From GCA-002708315 sp963676635 (GTDB taxonomy: Bacteria; Bacteroidota; Bacteroidia; Bacteroidales; F082), in assembly GCA_963676635.1 (NCBI GenBank), contig OY781105.1, positions 3,534,001-3,598,000 of the forward strand: DNA of 64,000 nt, given 5' to 3'. Shown here piece after piece: positions 1 to 9,088 of this stretch (the stretch's first letter is position 1; each line of letters opens with the position of its first letter). The notes below the pieces were generated by a model that saw only the letters and a list, made by a program, of their open reading frames with translations, was not told the origin of the DNA and did not search any database. A program made the translations under genes and the position numbers.

Positions 1-1559
1 ATGATAATGATCTTATTGCCTCCGGAATGAAAAACCTCACAAGGGTGGCTATGAGACTCGAACTTAAAGAGGGTGTTAATAACTGTACTCTTATTAATGA
101 TGCTTATAACTCTGATGTTAATTCTCTTGCCATTGCCATTGATACTATGAACCAGCAGAACCAGCATAAGGAAAAGGTACTGGTTTTATCGGATATTATG
201 CAGAGTGGCCAGAATAGCATTGATTTGTACACAAGTGTTGCTAATCTGGTTAAGGAGAAAGGTGTTGACAAGCTCATTGGTATCGGTACTGAAATTAGTA
301 ATCAGTCTGATAAGTTTGATATTGAATCATGTTTCTTTCCTTCAACTGATGATTTTATCACCAACTACAGCTTTGCGAATTTCTCTAATCAAACAATATT
401 GCTCAAAGGAGCCCGTAAGTTTGAATTTGAGCGACTTAGCAGAATATTACAGCAAAAGGCTCATGAAACAGTGCTGGAAGTCAATCTTGATAAGCTTGTT
501 GGTAATCTTAATTCTTACAGAAAGATTGTAAAGCCTGATACCAAAATTATGGCGATGGTTAAGGCATTCTCATATGGCAGTGGCAGCTTTGAAATTGCTA
601 ATGTGTTGCAGTATCATAATATAGATTACCTGGCGGTTGCCTATGTTGATGAGGGTGTTGAACTGCGTAAGGCTGGAATTAATGTGCCAATAATGGTGAT
701 GAGTCCTGAAGAGCAGGCTTTCGATACTATGATCAGGCATCAGCTGGAACCTGAGATATTTAGTTTCAGAAGTCTTGCTTTACTGGAACGTACTATCAGG
801 CGTACGGCTCTTCCTCAAAACAAACCTGTGAAGGTTCACATTAAAATAGATACAGGTATGCACCGACTGGGTTTTGTCCCTGCTGAGTTGCCTGATCTTA
901 TTGATCGTCTGTTGGCTAATCCGCTTATTTATGTTCAGTCGGTATTCTCTCATCTTGCTGGCAGTGATAAGCCTGAATTTGATGATTTTACACGGAGTCA
1001 GATTGCTGTCTTTAAAGATATCAAAGACCATTTCTCAAGAATTGCAGGTCATAAGATTCTTTTTCATATTGCAAATTCATCAGCAATAGCAAGGTTTCCT
1101 GAATGCCATATGGATATGGTGAGGGTTGGAATTGGGCTGTACGGACTGGAAGAGAATATTGAGGAGCTGCAGAATGTTATATCTCTTAGGTCTATCCTTA
1201 CTCAGATAAAAGTTGTGAAAAAGGGTGAGAGTGTTGGCTATAACCGTTCATGGATAGCTCCTTCTGATACAAGAGTGGGAGTGGTGTCAATAGGTTATGC
1301 CGATGGATTATTGCGTTGTTTGGGTAATAGCCGATTGTCGTTGATTATTAATGGTAATGAGGTGCCTGTTATTGGTGATATATGTATGGATATGTGTATG
1401 GTTGATCTTAGTGGAGCTGATGCTAAAGAAAATGATAGTGTAATTGTGTTTAATGCCGATTATCCGGTTTACCGGCTTTCTGAAGCTGGTAATACAATCC
1501 CTTACGAAGTTATTAGTCGTATCTCACAGCGCGTTAAGCGTATTTATTTTCATGAATAG
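1..1559 (+). CDS. murF-alr: Bifunctional MurF-alanine racemase, 5'-truncated by window edge
   Basis: The reading frame is open from base 3 with no start, so the gene begins before the window. The first ~145 visible residues match the C-terminal domain of MurF, which joins D-Ala-D-Ala to UDP-MurNAc-tripeptide (motif INDAYNSD). The rest is a full alanine racemase making D-Ala from L-Ala. Numbered from the Met at base 27, the PLP lysine is K179 in MAMVKAFSYGSG, HRLGF follows, and the catalytic tyrosine lies in VGYNRSW. The fusion is common in Bacteroidota and links D-Ala supply to its use in cytoplasmic peptidoglycan precursor synthesis. Full-length fusions are about 800 residues, so roughly 300 N-terminal residues are missing. 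The racemase half appears intact. Confidence 0.95.
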   Translation, partial: DNDLIASGMKNLTRVAMRLELKEGVNNCTLINDAYNSDVNSLAIAIDTMNQQNQHKEKVLVLSDIMQSGQNSIDLYTSVANLVKEKGVDKLIGIGTEISNQSDKFDIESCFFPSTDDFITNYSFANFSNQTILLKGARKFEFERLSRILQQKAHETVLEVNLDKLVGNLNSYRKIVKPDTKIMAMVKAFSYGSGSFEIANVLQYHNIDYLAVAYVDEGVELRKAGINVPIMVMSPEEQAFDTMIRHQLEPEIFSFRSLALLERTIRRTALPQNKPVKVHIKIDTGMHRLGFVPAELPDLIDRLLANPLIYVQSVFSHLAGSDKPEFDDFTRSQIAVFKDIKDHFSRIAGHKILFHIANSSAIARFPECHMDMVRVGIGLYGLEENIEELQNVISLRSILTQIKVVKKGESVGYNRSWIAPSDTRVGVVSIGYADGLLRCLGNSRLSLIINGNEVPVIGDICMDMCMVDLSGADAKENDSVIVFNADYPVYRLSEAGNTIPYEVISRISQRVKRIYFHE

Positions 1560-1566
1560 CAGCAGA

Positions 1567-1836
1567 TTATAAAGGCTTGATATAGTATGTTGTTTGCGTC
1601 ATGCCTCCTTCTCTTTCAATATAAACTTCATTTATTGCAATCAGGTTTTCTTTGCCAGAGTAAATAATCAGGTTGTATTCTGTATCTCCTTCATTTAATG
1701 AAATGCTTTCAGTAATCTTGTATTGGTTTTCAGTAATAAACTGTTCACTGAAATACTCATTGCTTTTAATAAATCCTTTTAGGAGTTCATCTCTTTTATT
1801 AAAGAATTCTTTTTCTTTTTCTGTAAAGTTCAACAT
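1567..1836 (-). CDS. Small hypothetical protein, 89 aa
   Basis: I do not recognise the family. The protein is soluble and acidic, with a helical, charged N-terminus (FTEKEKEFFNKRDELL) followed by what look like beta strands (EYNLIIYSGKENLIAINEVYIE). It has no signal peptide or membrane segment. It starts 3 bp after the stop of the LuxR-type regulator on the same strand, so it is probably the last gene of the hemerythrin/regulator transcript. It ends 8 bp from the convergent murF-alr stop. The tight packing and its own frame support a real gene; the function is unknown. Confidence 0.6.
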   Translation of the reverse strand: MLNFTEKEKEFFNKRDELLKGFIKSNEYFSEQFITENQYKITESISLNEGDTEYNLIIYSGKENLIAINEVYIEREGGMTQTTYYIKPL

Positions 1837-1839
1837 AAC

Positions 1840-2436
1840 TCAGCTTTCTATTTCTCTTATATCAACAAGGTTATTCATAATAGCATAAACGGTTAAACCG
1901 GAGAGGGTTTTAATGCCAAGCTTAGCAGTAATTTTCTTTCTGTGCGTCATTACTGTATGGATACTGAGGAACAGTTCATCAGCTATCTCCTGGTTTGTTT
2001 TGCCAAGGGCCAGGTTTTTAAGAATTTCTTTCTCTCTTTTACTTAGCACATTATCGTCTTCTGATTTTGTGTTAGTATTACCTGTATATTTCTTCAATGC
2101 CTTCACAAGCTCTAATTTTGTGTCTTCTATGTGGAGAGTATGGCGGAACTTGCCTGTTATTTTAGGTAGTGTGGCATTGGTAATAATTCCTATTATATTA
2201 TAAGGAGTATTTTTTGAGAGGGATGACAGAAAGGATACAACGTTACCATCGATGCTTTGGGGATCAACAAGAATATAGTCGGGCTTTCTGTCGTTAATTT
2301 TGGATAAAAGGTTTCTTTCATTTCCATTGAATGATGTGTCGAAAGTAAGTCCTGGTACTTCAAACGAAAGTTGCTCGATCCCGGAAACAATAAAGAATGC
2401 TTCAGAAACGACTATAATCTTTTTGGAGTTATTCAT
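1840..2436 (-). CDS. LuxR/NarL-type transcriptional regulator with atypical receiver-like domain
   Basis: The C-terminal ~65 residues (129-192) are a clear LuxR-type HTH: LSKREKEILKNLALGKTNQEIA, then SIHTVMTHRKKI with the recognition helix. The N-terminal ~115 residues look like a receiver fold (KPDYILVDPQS, D58 at the phospho-acceptor position). The acidic pair that normally follows beta-1 is replaced by SE (VVSEAFF), so phosphorylation is doubtful. The gene overlaps the 3' end of the hemerythrin gene by 8 bp, so the two are co-transcribed and probably translationally coupled. Inference: the hemerythrin protein senses O2, NO or iron and this factor carries the response. It could instead be a standalone regulator. 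Confidence 0.85.
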   Translation of the reverse strand: MNNSKKIIVVSEAFFIVSGIEQLSFEVPGLTFDTSFNGNERNLLSKINDRKPDYILVDPQSIDGNVVSFLSSLSKNTPYNIIGIITNATLPKITGKFRHTLHIEDTKLELVKALKKYTGNTNTKSEDDNVLSKREKEILKNLALGKTNQEIADELFLSIHTVMTHRKKITAKLGIKTLSGLTVYAIMNNLVDIREIES

Positions 2437-3181
2437 TATCTGCAGCTATTTGTTTTACTTGTTGTTCCATTAGTTCAACATTGGGAACCAAAATCTGATC
2501 TTCTATCTTGGCGTGATCGTTCAGGTCTTTTTCCAAAACAAACAGTTCTTTAATAAGTTTATATCTGTTTTGTTGCACGGGTTTCGCTGTGGTTGATGCT
2601 GGCAGATATTTGATTAGTATATTCTTAAGGTCTGTAAGTTTTTCTTCAACATTATCATGATCTTCAAGGTAAGTAGATACCGGACTATCTTCAATCTTTG
2701 AGATTAACTTCTGAGATACTACCTTGTTTGTTATTGCATCTTCCAGATCAATAACATAAGGATATACATCATTTTCTTCCCGTTCGATGTGTTTAACAAG
2801 TTCTGTTTTGTATTCTTTAAAGAACTTATCAAGCAAATGATACGATTCATTATTTATTTCATTGCACTCTGTCATCATCTTTATCAGATGCTCAATATCA
2901 GGTATTTTATTATTGAGATAGTAATCGTGAGTTTTTGAAAGATAGTTAGTTAATACAGATGCCGAAAAGCTTTTTAAGTATTTATTATTTGAGTATTGTG
3001 AGTCGTGAAACGAATTAAGGATAGTAAGAAAGAAATCCAGATTAATGTTACGTTCTTTACAGATATTTTCAATAGATATATCGCCAAAGCCAAGCAGAAT
3101 GCCAAACCTGCTAATAACCGGCACCAGGTTGTAGTCATGGTAAATAACCTCCTCCAGTTTCATATTTTTTTCGAAGAGCAT
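2429..3181 (-). CDS. Hemerythrin (HHE) domain protein, RIC/ScdA-like
   Basis: This is a 250-residue cytoplasmic protein with the four-helix hemerythrin pattern. Candidate di-iron ligands are H85 (SKTHDYYL), H131 and E135 (VKHIEREEND), H175 (EDHD), and H223 and E227 (NDHAKIED). Residues 8-55 resemble the ScdA_N domain of iron-sulfur-repair (RIC/YtfE) proteins, but the usual Cys-Cys after FGI is absent (FGILLGFGD), so it is probably not a canonical repair protein. The partner gene downstream is a LuxR-type regulator overlapping by 8 bp, which suggests a sensory role. M7 is an alternative start. A -7 element TATATTTG lies about 25 bp upstream. Confidence 0.85.
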   Translation of the reverse strand: MLFEKNMKLEEVIYHDYNLVPVISRFGILLGFGDISIENICKERNINLDFFLTILNSFHDSQYSNNKYLKSFSASVLTNYLSKTHDYYLNNKIPDIEHLIKMMTECNEINNESYHLLDKFFKEYKTELVKHIEREENDVYPYVIDLEDAITNKVVSQKLISKIEDSPVSTYLEDHDNVEEKLTDLKNILIKYLPASTTAKPVQQNRYKLIKELFVLEKDLNDHAKIEDQILVPNVELMEQQVKQIAADNE

Positions 3182-3206
3182 AGTAATAGTCTTAATAAAT
3201 ATTGTA

Positions 3207-3214
3207 CAAATATA
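3207..3214 (-). promoter_or_regulatory. Candidate -7 promoter element for the hemerythrin operon
   Basis: On the minus strand this reads TATATTTG, a full match to the Bacteroidota -7 consensus TAnnTTTG, 26 bp before the hemerythrin start. No clear -33 TTTG is seen. Confidence 0.5.
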
Positions 3215-5137
3215 TTAATTTGAGTATTTTAAATTAACTGATAAATCTTTGAAGAATAAATTATCCTTATTTTTATTCCAAAAATAAATTTTTAAAAAGG
3301 CATCATTATAATCGCCAGAGGGTATAAGAAATGAGTGAGAAAAACTCATCCACTTGTTAATGTTATTCTCAAAAGAAATATATTCATTATTAATTGGCGA
3401 GAAAGTACTATAATACTCATCATGGTTATTTTTATTTACTGAAGCAACAATTATAGGGTTAATTATATTTTTATTTGTAATTAATATATCGCCTTTAACA
3501 TCTAATATAATATTATAATCAGTTTTTAAATTGTTACAGTTTATCTCATAGAAGGGAATAAAAACATTATTTGTATCAATTTTATAATAACTAACATCTT
3601 TTATATTCAGAGAACTGTCGGGAGACATAGTAATATTTATCTTAAGAGGAATAGACTGAGTTAATAAACTATTATCTAAAAGTTCTTTGTTTGTTGTTTT
3701 TTGAAAAATGTATATTGCATAAGGATAACCTCCTAAAACAGTAAAAGGATTTTCTGGGAAAAATGATTTAATCAAAACAAGATTATTATCATTCATAAGG
3801 TTCTCAAGAGGCAATCTTCCTTCATTGGGTCCATAGTGTGCATCCCAAATCACAATGGCATTATTCTCAAGAACACTTGATGGGTTAGTGTAATTTCTTA
3901 CACAACATTGACAAGCGGTTTGGTCGTAAGGATCAAGATTAAGAGCTACAGTTACTAATGGGTCATAATAATAAACCTTATTGGTATCAAGCGAAACGTC
4001 ATTCACAAAATTTACTGCTTTTAATACCAAATCTTGAGTACCTGATACTTTAAAGCCATTTCTATTTATTTTAATACTACCAATTAATATAAATATTAGC
4101 AAAGCAAAATTTAGTACAAAAACAATACTTGTTTTTGTTTTGTTAAACAAACTGCTCCAAAAAAATAGTGCAATTATTGCTGCCAATGGGGTTATTGCTG
4201 CCATTACCCTAACTAAGCCAAGGGAGTTGCCCATACCCTGCCACCATACGAATGAATGTGCACTAAAGAATAGTACAAAAGGTAAGACAATTAAAAGAAT
4301 AAAATAGAGAATCTCATTTTTCTTTTCTCTTTTCGAAATAAAATATTTGTAAAAAATAAGGAAGATGCCCGCCAGACACATAATGCCCAATGCATATCCA
4401 GTTATTTCTTTTGCTTTGAAAATGAAATGGAAAAGAGAACCTTTGCCATAAATTCCCTCAGTGCCTCCTGTGTAGGGCATTTCAGTAATAAGCCAGAAGA
4501 AATTGTTATCATAATAAGTCCTACCAAAAAAGCTTAAGAGAATAAAGCCAGCAGAGAGAAAAATAAGTGATAGATATTTTTTTTTACAAATAAACGCTAA
4601 TACAATAGCTGGTATTATTACAATGCTTTCCGTTCTGATGATTGGGAGAAATGAAAAAGCTATAGCAGAAAATATGAATTTGTTTTTAAAGAACAGATAG
4701 ATGCCAAGCATGATAAAACAACTGAATGTTACTTCAGTTAGTGCTGAAAATATACTTGCAAAGTATATAGGTGTAATAACAACAAATCCAATTATAAGAT
4801 ATGGAAATTTAATTTTCAGAAGTTTTACGGTTTTGAATGCAAAAAAAGAAGTAAGCAAACCTATCAACAAATTGTAAAACCTTATTCCATTTATTCCGAA
4901 TTGTGCAAAAGGTGAGGATAGAATAGTAAAAACGGGCTTTCCCCAATGATCAAATAGCAATTCTGGATGCTTCCAGCCCCAGTGTGCAAATTCATAATGA
5001 ACATAATTGTCACCGCCACCAAAACCAGAGTGAGTTGTTAATATTACAACTGTTCCCGTGATAAATAGTATTAAATACAGGAATAATATAATGAGGCCTT
5101 CACTAAAATATTGTAGCTTATTAAAATCTTTATTCAT
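3215..5137 (-). CDS. Polytopic membrane glycosyltransferase-like protein with C-terminal extension (640 aa)
   Basis: The protein has about 10-12 hydrophobic segments over residues 1-370, then a soluble domain of about 270 residues. The architecture fits GT-C (GT39/ArnT-like) enzymes that use lipid-linked sugars, but I cannot assign a substrate. It is paralogous to the 479-aa protein at 7629-9068, sharing FDHWGKPVxTILSSPFxQFGI in loop 1 and WDAHxGPNEGR after the last membrane segment. It then adds ~150 residues not present in that paralog. I chose the start at 5137 (MNKDFNKL) because it overlaps the upstream GT2 stop by 8 bp; an in-frame start at 5173 would overlap by 44 bp. A cysteine cluster (CQCC) lies in the soluble part. 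Confidence 0.75.
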   Translation of the reverse strand: MNKDFNKLQYFSEGLIILFLYLILFITGTVVILTTHSGFGGGDNYVHYEFAHWGWKHPELLFDHWGKPVFTILSSPFAQFGINGIRFYNLLIGLLTSFFAFKTVKLLKIKFPYLIIGFVVITPIYFASIFSALTEVTFSCFIMLGIYLFFKNKFIFSAIAFSFLPIIRTESIVIIPAIVLAFICKKKYLSLIFLSAGFILLSFFGRTYYDNNFFWLITEMPYTGGTEGIYGKGSLFHFIFKAKEITGYALGIMCLAGIFLIFYKYFISKREKKNEILYFILLIVLPFVLFFSAHSFVWWQGMGNSLGLVRVMAAITPLAAIIALFFWSSLFNKTKTSIVFVLNFALLIFILIGSIKINRNGFKVSGTQDLVLKAVNFVNDVSLDTNKVYYYDPLVTVALNLDPYDQTACQCCVRNYTNPSSVLENNAIVIWDAHYGPNEGRLPLENLMNDNNLVLIKSFFPENPFTVLGGYPYAIYIFQKTTNKELLDNSLLTQSIPLKINITMSPDSSLNIKDVSYYKIDTNNVFIPFYEINCNNLKTDYNIILDVKGDILITNKNIINPIIVASVNKNNHDEYYSTFSPINNEYISFENNINKWMSFSHSFLIPSGDYNDAFLKIYFWNKNKDNLFFKDLSVNLKYSN

Positions 5138-6089
5138 GAAAACTATTTTTCCCAGGTACGGAATTAATATCAATACTAATTGCTGCGAGTAGGAATTGAG
5201 TTCCTAATATTAAGGGTAATACAGCTAGCATCACTGTTCCAGTTGGGGTTTCTATACCCAGGTTAAGGTTTTGTACCCATTTAAAAATACCATAGAACAC
5301 TCCCCATAAAAGAAATATCCCTCCAAAAATACTATATACTGATACCATGTTAAAGTCGTAAATCAGATATTTATAAAAGAATCTTTTAAAGGCCCCTTTC
5401 ATAAGGTGAAAGGGAAAACGAAGAATAGTGTTTCTTATACTTAAAGTGCTCTCTTCATCACCGTATAGGGCAGGAATAGGTATATCTCGTACAATAATAT
5501 TGTGGATGTTTAAATTGATAAGTATATCAGATTCAAAAAAGAATCTTTTACTTAGAGCGTCTAAATTTATTTTTTTCAATAGGTCATTGGAAATAGCAGT
5601 ATATCCATTTGTAGGATCCATAATATTCCAGTATCCTGATGCTACTTTGGTCATGAATGAAAGTATGCTGTTGCCAAATAATCTTGCTTTTGGCATTGCT
5701 TTTAAAGACTTAAAATCGACAAATCTATTACCTTTTGCATAGCCTGCTTTTTCATTGCAAACAGGTTCTATGAGTCTTTCCAGATAATCAGGGTTCATCT
5801 GTCCGTCGCTATCCATCTTTACTGTAACATCAATATCATTATTAATTGATATTAAATACCCATTTATTGTTGCACCTCCAACTCCTAAATTAATGTCATT
5901 AAAGTGGACAATGATTTTTTGATTATCATGGAATTCGTTCTGAACAAATTTCCCTGAACTTTCTGGGCACTTATCGTCTACAACAATAATTTTATCCACC
6001 CATTCAGGAATTGTCTCAATAACTTTTCGGATATGATTTTTAGATTTGTAGGTGGGTATAACAACCGCTATTTTCTTTTTGTTATACAT
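5130..6089 (-). CDS. GT2 family glycosyltransferase with two C-terminal membrane segments
   Basis: This is a GT-A fold family 2 enzyme: VVIPTYKSKNHI at the N-terminus, VVDDKCP, the DxD-type metal/nucleotide site in KMDSDGQMNPD, then a short linker and two hydrophobic segments (about 250-272 and 285-312). It resembles polyprenyl-phosphate sugar transferases (DPM1/GtrB type), which load a sugar onto undecaprenyl phosphate at the inner membrane. It lies 2 bp after the membrane protein gene at 6092-7528 and overlaps the next membrane protein gene by 8 bp, so all three are one operon. It would be the natural donor-maker for the GT-C-like partners; that pairing is inferred. Confidence 0.88.
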   Translation of the reverse strand: MYNKKKIAVVIPTYKSKNHIRKVIETIPEWVDKIIVVDDKCPESSGKFVQNEFHDNQKIIVHFNDINLGVGGATINGYLISINNDIDVTVKMDSDGQMNPDYLERLIEPVCNEKAGYAKGNRFVDFKSLKAMPKARLFGNSILSFMTKVASGYWNIMDPTNGYTAISNDLLKKINLDALSKRFFFESDILINLNIHNIIVRDIPIPALYGDEESTLSIRNTILRFPFHLMKGAFKRFFYKYLIYDFNMVSVYSIFGGIFLLWGVFYGIFKWVQNLNLGIETPTGTVMLAVLPLILGTQFLLAAISIDINSVPGKNSFHE

Positions 6090-6091
6090 AT

Positions 6092-7528
6092 TTATTTATT
6101 TTCTTCGCTTTCGTCTTTATATTTATAAATCCCTTTTCTAGCTAATTCGTAATCAGGCGCTCTTAGTTTATCATAGAAACCACTTTTTGGTTTTGCTGAC
6201 CAGAAATTATCAAGAAATGCTTCTTTTGTCATTGCTACCCAATGGATTGATCCTCCATAATAACGCTTGTAATTCCAAAAACCTAATACTAAGGAGGAGA
6301 TAAACAGAAGAATAAGAACACCTTTAGCAAATTTAACCCTTACTTTGAGTACCCATGTTAAAAACGATGCTATTCCTAAGCTCATGATGCCATAGGAATC
6401 TATTAGTGGACGAATAGAGAACCCTCCGCCATACCACCAATCCCACCATGAGGATAAAATGTACCATGTTAAAAGGAAATATATTATCACAGACAAGAAT
6501 AACTCTCGTTTTTGTTTATACAATAATATAATTCCGAGAATTGAGAAGGCCATTAATGGTGTGTAAATTATAAATCCTTTGCGCCATGAGAACATTATGT
6601 TGAGAAGTTGTGGGTTGTTAAAGAAGAATCCCTGATCATCAGGATATGAATAGTATAAGTATGAGCCTGTAAGATACTTCCAGTACATAAACTGTGGGAT
6701 CCATATTATTGTTGCCATGATAGCAATAAGTATCAGATGAGGCCACCTTTTTATTATTGTTATAAATCGTTTTTTAATGTCTTCCGGAGAGATTGTTCTC
6801 CAGAAGAAAAATAATACCACAATAATAATATTTGTAGGTCTTACAATAGAGATAATTCCAATTAAAAGCCCAAGCACTATTGTTAAATATATTTTAGGAC
6901 TTTTGATCCATTTATCGTATACCAGAATAGATGTTGTAATTAATGCAAAACTATATGTATGAGACATTGCTGATTCGAAAGCAACGTACCATAAAAGGTT
7001 TGTTGAAATTACAACCCCTACTATTGTTATTGCTGTTACTGTTTGTGAAAAAAACATGAGCAGCAACTTCCTTAGAGCAAATAAGCCTAAAATCAGATAT
7101 GCCAGACTGGAAAAAACCAATGCAATCAAATAAGGTGTTGATAGACCATCCTGAGGATAGCCTGTTATTCCAGCATATATATGAGCTAGCCCAAAGAAGG
7201 GACTGTATAAAAGAGACATACCATAACTAGTAATAATAACAACTTTATGTTCTGAAGTAGATTTCCCCCAGAAATGTTTACCCAGTTTGTCGCCACCACT
7301 TTTTAGGAAGTTTAACTCCATATCATGATATACAAAAGCCGAAGGTAAATAGGCATAGTATGAAAGAACATCATGAAACAAAACTGTTTTTTGTTGTTGC
7401 CAGTTTTTATATCTCATATCCAGTGTGAAAACAACTATAATACAGAAAATAACAGCCAGTAAAGACAAGTCTGTTTTTTTTAGTAGTCTTATATATTTAT
7501 TTATCGAATACTTTGTAATAACTTTCAT
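6092..7528 (-). CDS. Polytopic membrane protein, GT-C glycosyltransferase-like (478 aa)
   Basis: The protein has about 11 predicted membrane helices, starting near residue 20. Periplasmic loop 1 contains FHDVLSYYAYLPSAFVYHD, with the acidic residue typical of GT-C loop 1. A Trp/Tyr-rich loop (SSWWDWWYGGGFSIRP) follows a later helix. This layout is usual for lipid-linked sugar transferases and for uncharacterised polysaccharide membrane proteins. It is not closely similar to the two paralogous neighbours. It ends 2 bp before the GT2 gene and is probably the first gene of the three-gene operon, since ~100 bp separate it from the gene at 7629. The substrate is unknown. Confidence 0.7.
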   Translation of the reverse strand: MKVITKYSINKYIRLLKKTDLSLLAVIFCIIVVFTLDMRYKNWQQQKTVLFHDVLSYYAYLPSAFVYHDMELNFLKSGGDKLGKHFWGKSTSEHKVVIITSYGMSLLYSPFFGLAHIYAGITGYPQDGLSTPYLIALVFSSLAYLILGLFALRKLLLMFFSQTVTAITIVGVVISTNLLWYVAFESAMSHTYSFALITTSILVYDKWIKSPKIYLTIVLGLLIGIISIVRPTNIIIVVLFFFWRTISPEDIKKRFITIIKRWPHLILIAIMATIIWIPQFMYWKYLTGSYLYYSYPDDQGFFFNNPQLLNIMFSWRKGFIIYTPLMAFSILGIILLYKQKRELFLSVIIYFLLTWYILSSWWDWWYGGGFSIRPLIDSYGIMSLGIASFLTWVLKVRVKFAKGVLILLFISSLVLGFWNYKRYYGGSIHWVAMTKEAFLDNFWSAKPKSGFYDKLRAPDYELARKGIYKYKDESEENK

Positions 7529-7628
7529 TTATCTTTACTATTTTGCTTACTTAAATAAAAATGCTAAAGTACATTTTTTTAACCAATTCTTATGAGATTA
7601 AGATCTTATACAGTTGCATGTACGTTTA

Positions 7629-9068
7629 TTATTTCCCGTCATTCTTTTGAAATACATATATCGAATAATCATTATTTCCAACGGTCTTAAATGATATTTT
7701 AGGTGTAAAGGCTTTAATTAATTTGATATTCTCGTCACTAGTAATGTTATCTAAAGGAGTTCTACCTTCGTTTGGTCCAAAATGTGCATCCCAGACCAAA
7801 ATGCTGTTGTCAGGCATGCTTGAAGAGGGCTTTAATGTGTTTCCAATTCCCCAGTTACATTTTGTTTCGTCATATGGATCAATATCCAAAAGAATTGTAA
7901 TATATGGATCAAAATAATATATTTTATTCTTTTCAAGTTGGTTATTACTTAAAAATTTTACTGCATTAATCATTTCTTTTTGTTGGTTATCTATTTTAAA
8001 TCCTCTTTTGTGGGTTCCCGGTCCGAGTACAATAATCCATGCAGTTAACAATGACAACATTACTATACATATTTTTTTGCTATACTTTCCTATTATAACG
8101 CCTGACAGATTGAAAGCAGGAAGTGCAATAATGGCTGTCATTGGAGTTACCGAACCTATTACACGTATAAGCCCATATGAATTACCAATTCCTTTCCACC
8201 ATGCTATTGAGTGAGCCGTAAAAAAGAGTATAAACGATCCGGCTACAATTAATAAGATGTAAAAGTTTGATGAAAGTTGAAATTTTTCTTTTATTATCCA
8301 TTTGAAAAGTAAAATCAGCATGCCAATTACAAATAGAACATTAATAGGATAACCTAGTATTCCTCTCATATCATTAACAAATCGGAATAAAGAGCCGCTT
8401 CCATAAATGTCATTAGCGTCTCCATTATAGGGCATCTGTGTAATAAGCCACCAGTAATCATTAGTAAAAAAGTAACCTGCAGTACTTATTACTATAAAAC
8501 CAGTTAAAACAAATATTATCGAAATTAATTGTTTTTTTAAGGCATATGCTATAATAAACAGAGGTATAAGCACAACACCTTCAGTTCTTATCATTGGGAC
8601 AAATGATATTATTATAGCCGATAAAATATATTTATTATCAAAAAAAAGGAAAACTGCAATTGCGAGAAAGCAACTGAAAAGGACTTCGGTAAGTGACGTG
8701 AACATCAACGAAAAGTAGATGGGAGTGAAAATTACTAACAAAAGAGAAATTATATGATTTTTGATCTTTAAAATTATTGTTGTTTTCCAGATGAAAAATG
8801 CAGTAGTAAGTCCGGTTATTAGGTTGAAAAATCTTGATCCGTCAATTCCAAACTGAGAAAATGGTGAAGATAATATCGTGTAAACAGGTTTCCCCCAGTG
8901 GTCAAAAAATAAATAATAGTGTTTCCAACTCCATCTTGCTATTTGGTAATGAGAGTAATTATCAGCTCCTCCAAGGCTATTGTTAGTAGTTAAAATAATA
9001 ATTATGCCAATCACAAATATTGAAATCAAAAGTATATAGCCCGTTACTTTTTCTTCAAGAAACTTCAT
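7629..9068 (-). CDS. Polytopic membrane glycosyltransferase-like protein (479 aa), paralog of the 3.2-5.1 kb gene
   Basis: It has about 11 hydrophobic segments and a short soluble tail of about 110 residues. It shares with the 640-aa protein the motifs GGADNYSHYQIARWSWKH, FDHWGKPVYTILSSPFSQFG, WKGIGNSYGLIRV and VWDAHFGPNEGRTPLDN, so the two descend from one duplication. The loop-1 acidic residue (GGADN, GGGDN in the paralog) fits a GT-C catalytic Asp. It starts 20 bp after the stop of the GT2 gene at 9089, so these two genes form a donor-maker/transferase pair. The acceptor is unknown; surface polysaccharide or protein O-glycosylation are both possible. Confidence 0.75.
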   Translation of the reverse strand: MKFLEEKVTGYILLISIFVIGIIIILTTNNSLGGADNYSHYQIARWSWKHYYLFFDHWGKPVYTILSSPFSQFGIDGSRFFNLITGLTTAFFIWKTTIILKIKNHIISLLLVIFTPIYFSLMFTSLTEVLFSCFLAIAVFLFFDNKYILSAIIISFVPMIRTEGVVLIPLFIIAYALKKQLISIIFVLTGFIVISTAGYFFTNDYWWLITQMPYNGDANDIYGSGSLFRFVNDMRGILGYPINVLFVIGMLILLFKWIIKEKFQLSSNFYILLIVAGSFILFFTAHSIAWWKGIGNSYGLIRVIGSVTPMTAIIALPAFNLSGVIIGKYSKKICIVMLSLLTAWIIVLGPGTHKRGFKIDNQQKEMINAVKFLSNNQLEKNKIYYFDPYITILLDIDPYDETKCNWGIGNTLKPSSSMPDNSILVWDAHFGPNEGRTPLDNITSDENIKLIKAFTPKISFKTVGNNDYSIYVFQKNDGK

Positions 9069-9088
9069 GATAATTTGGTGTTATTCGT

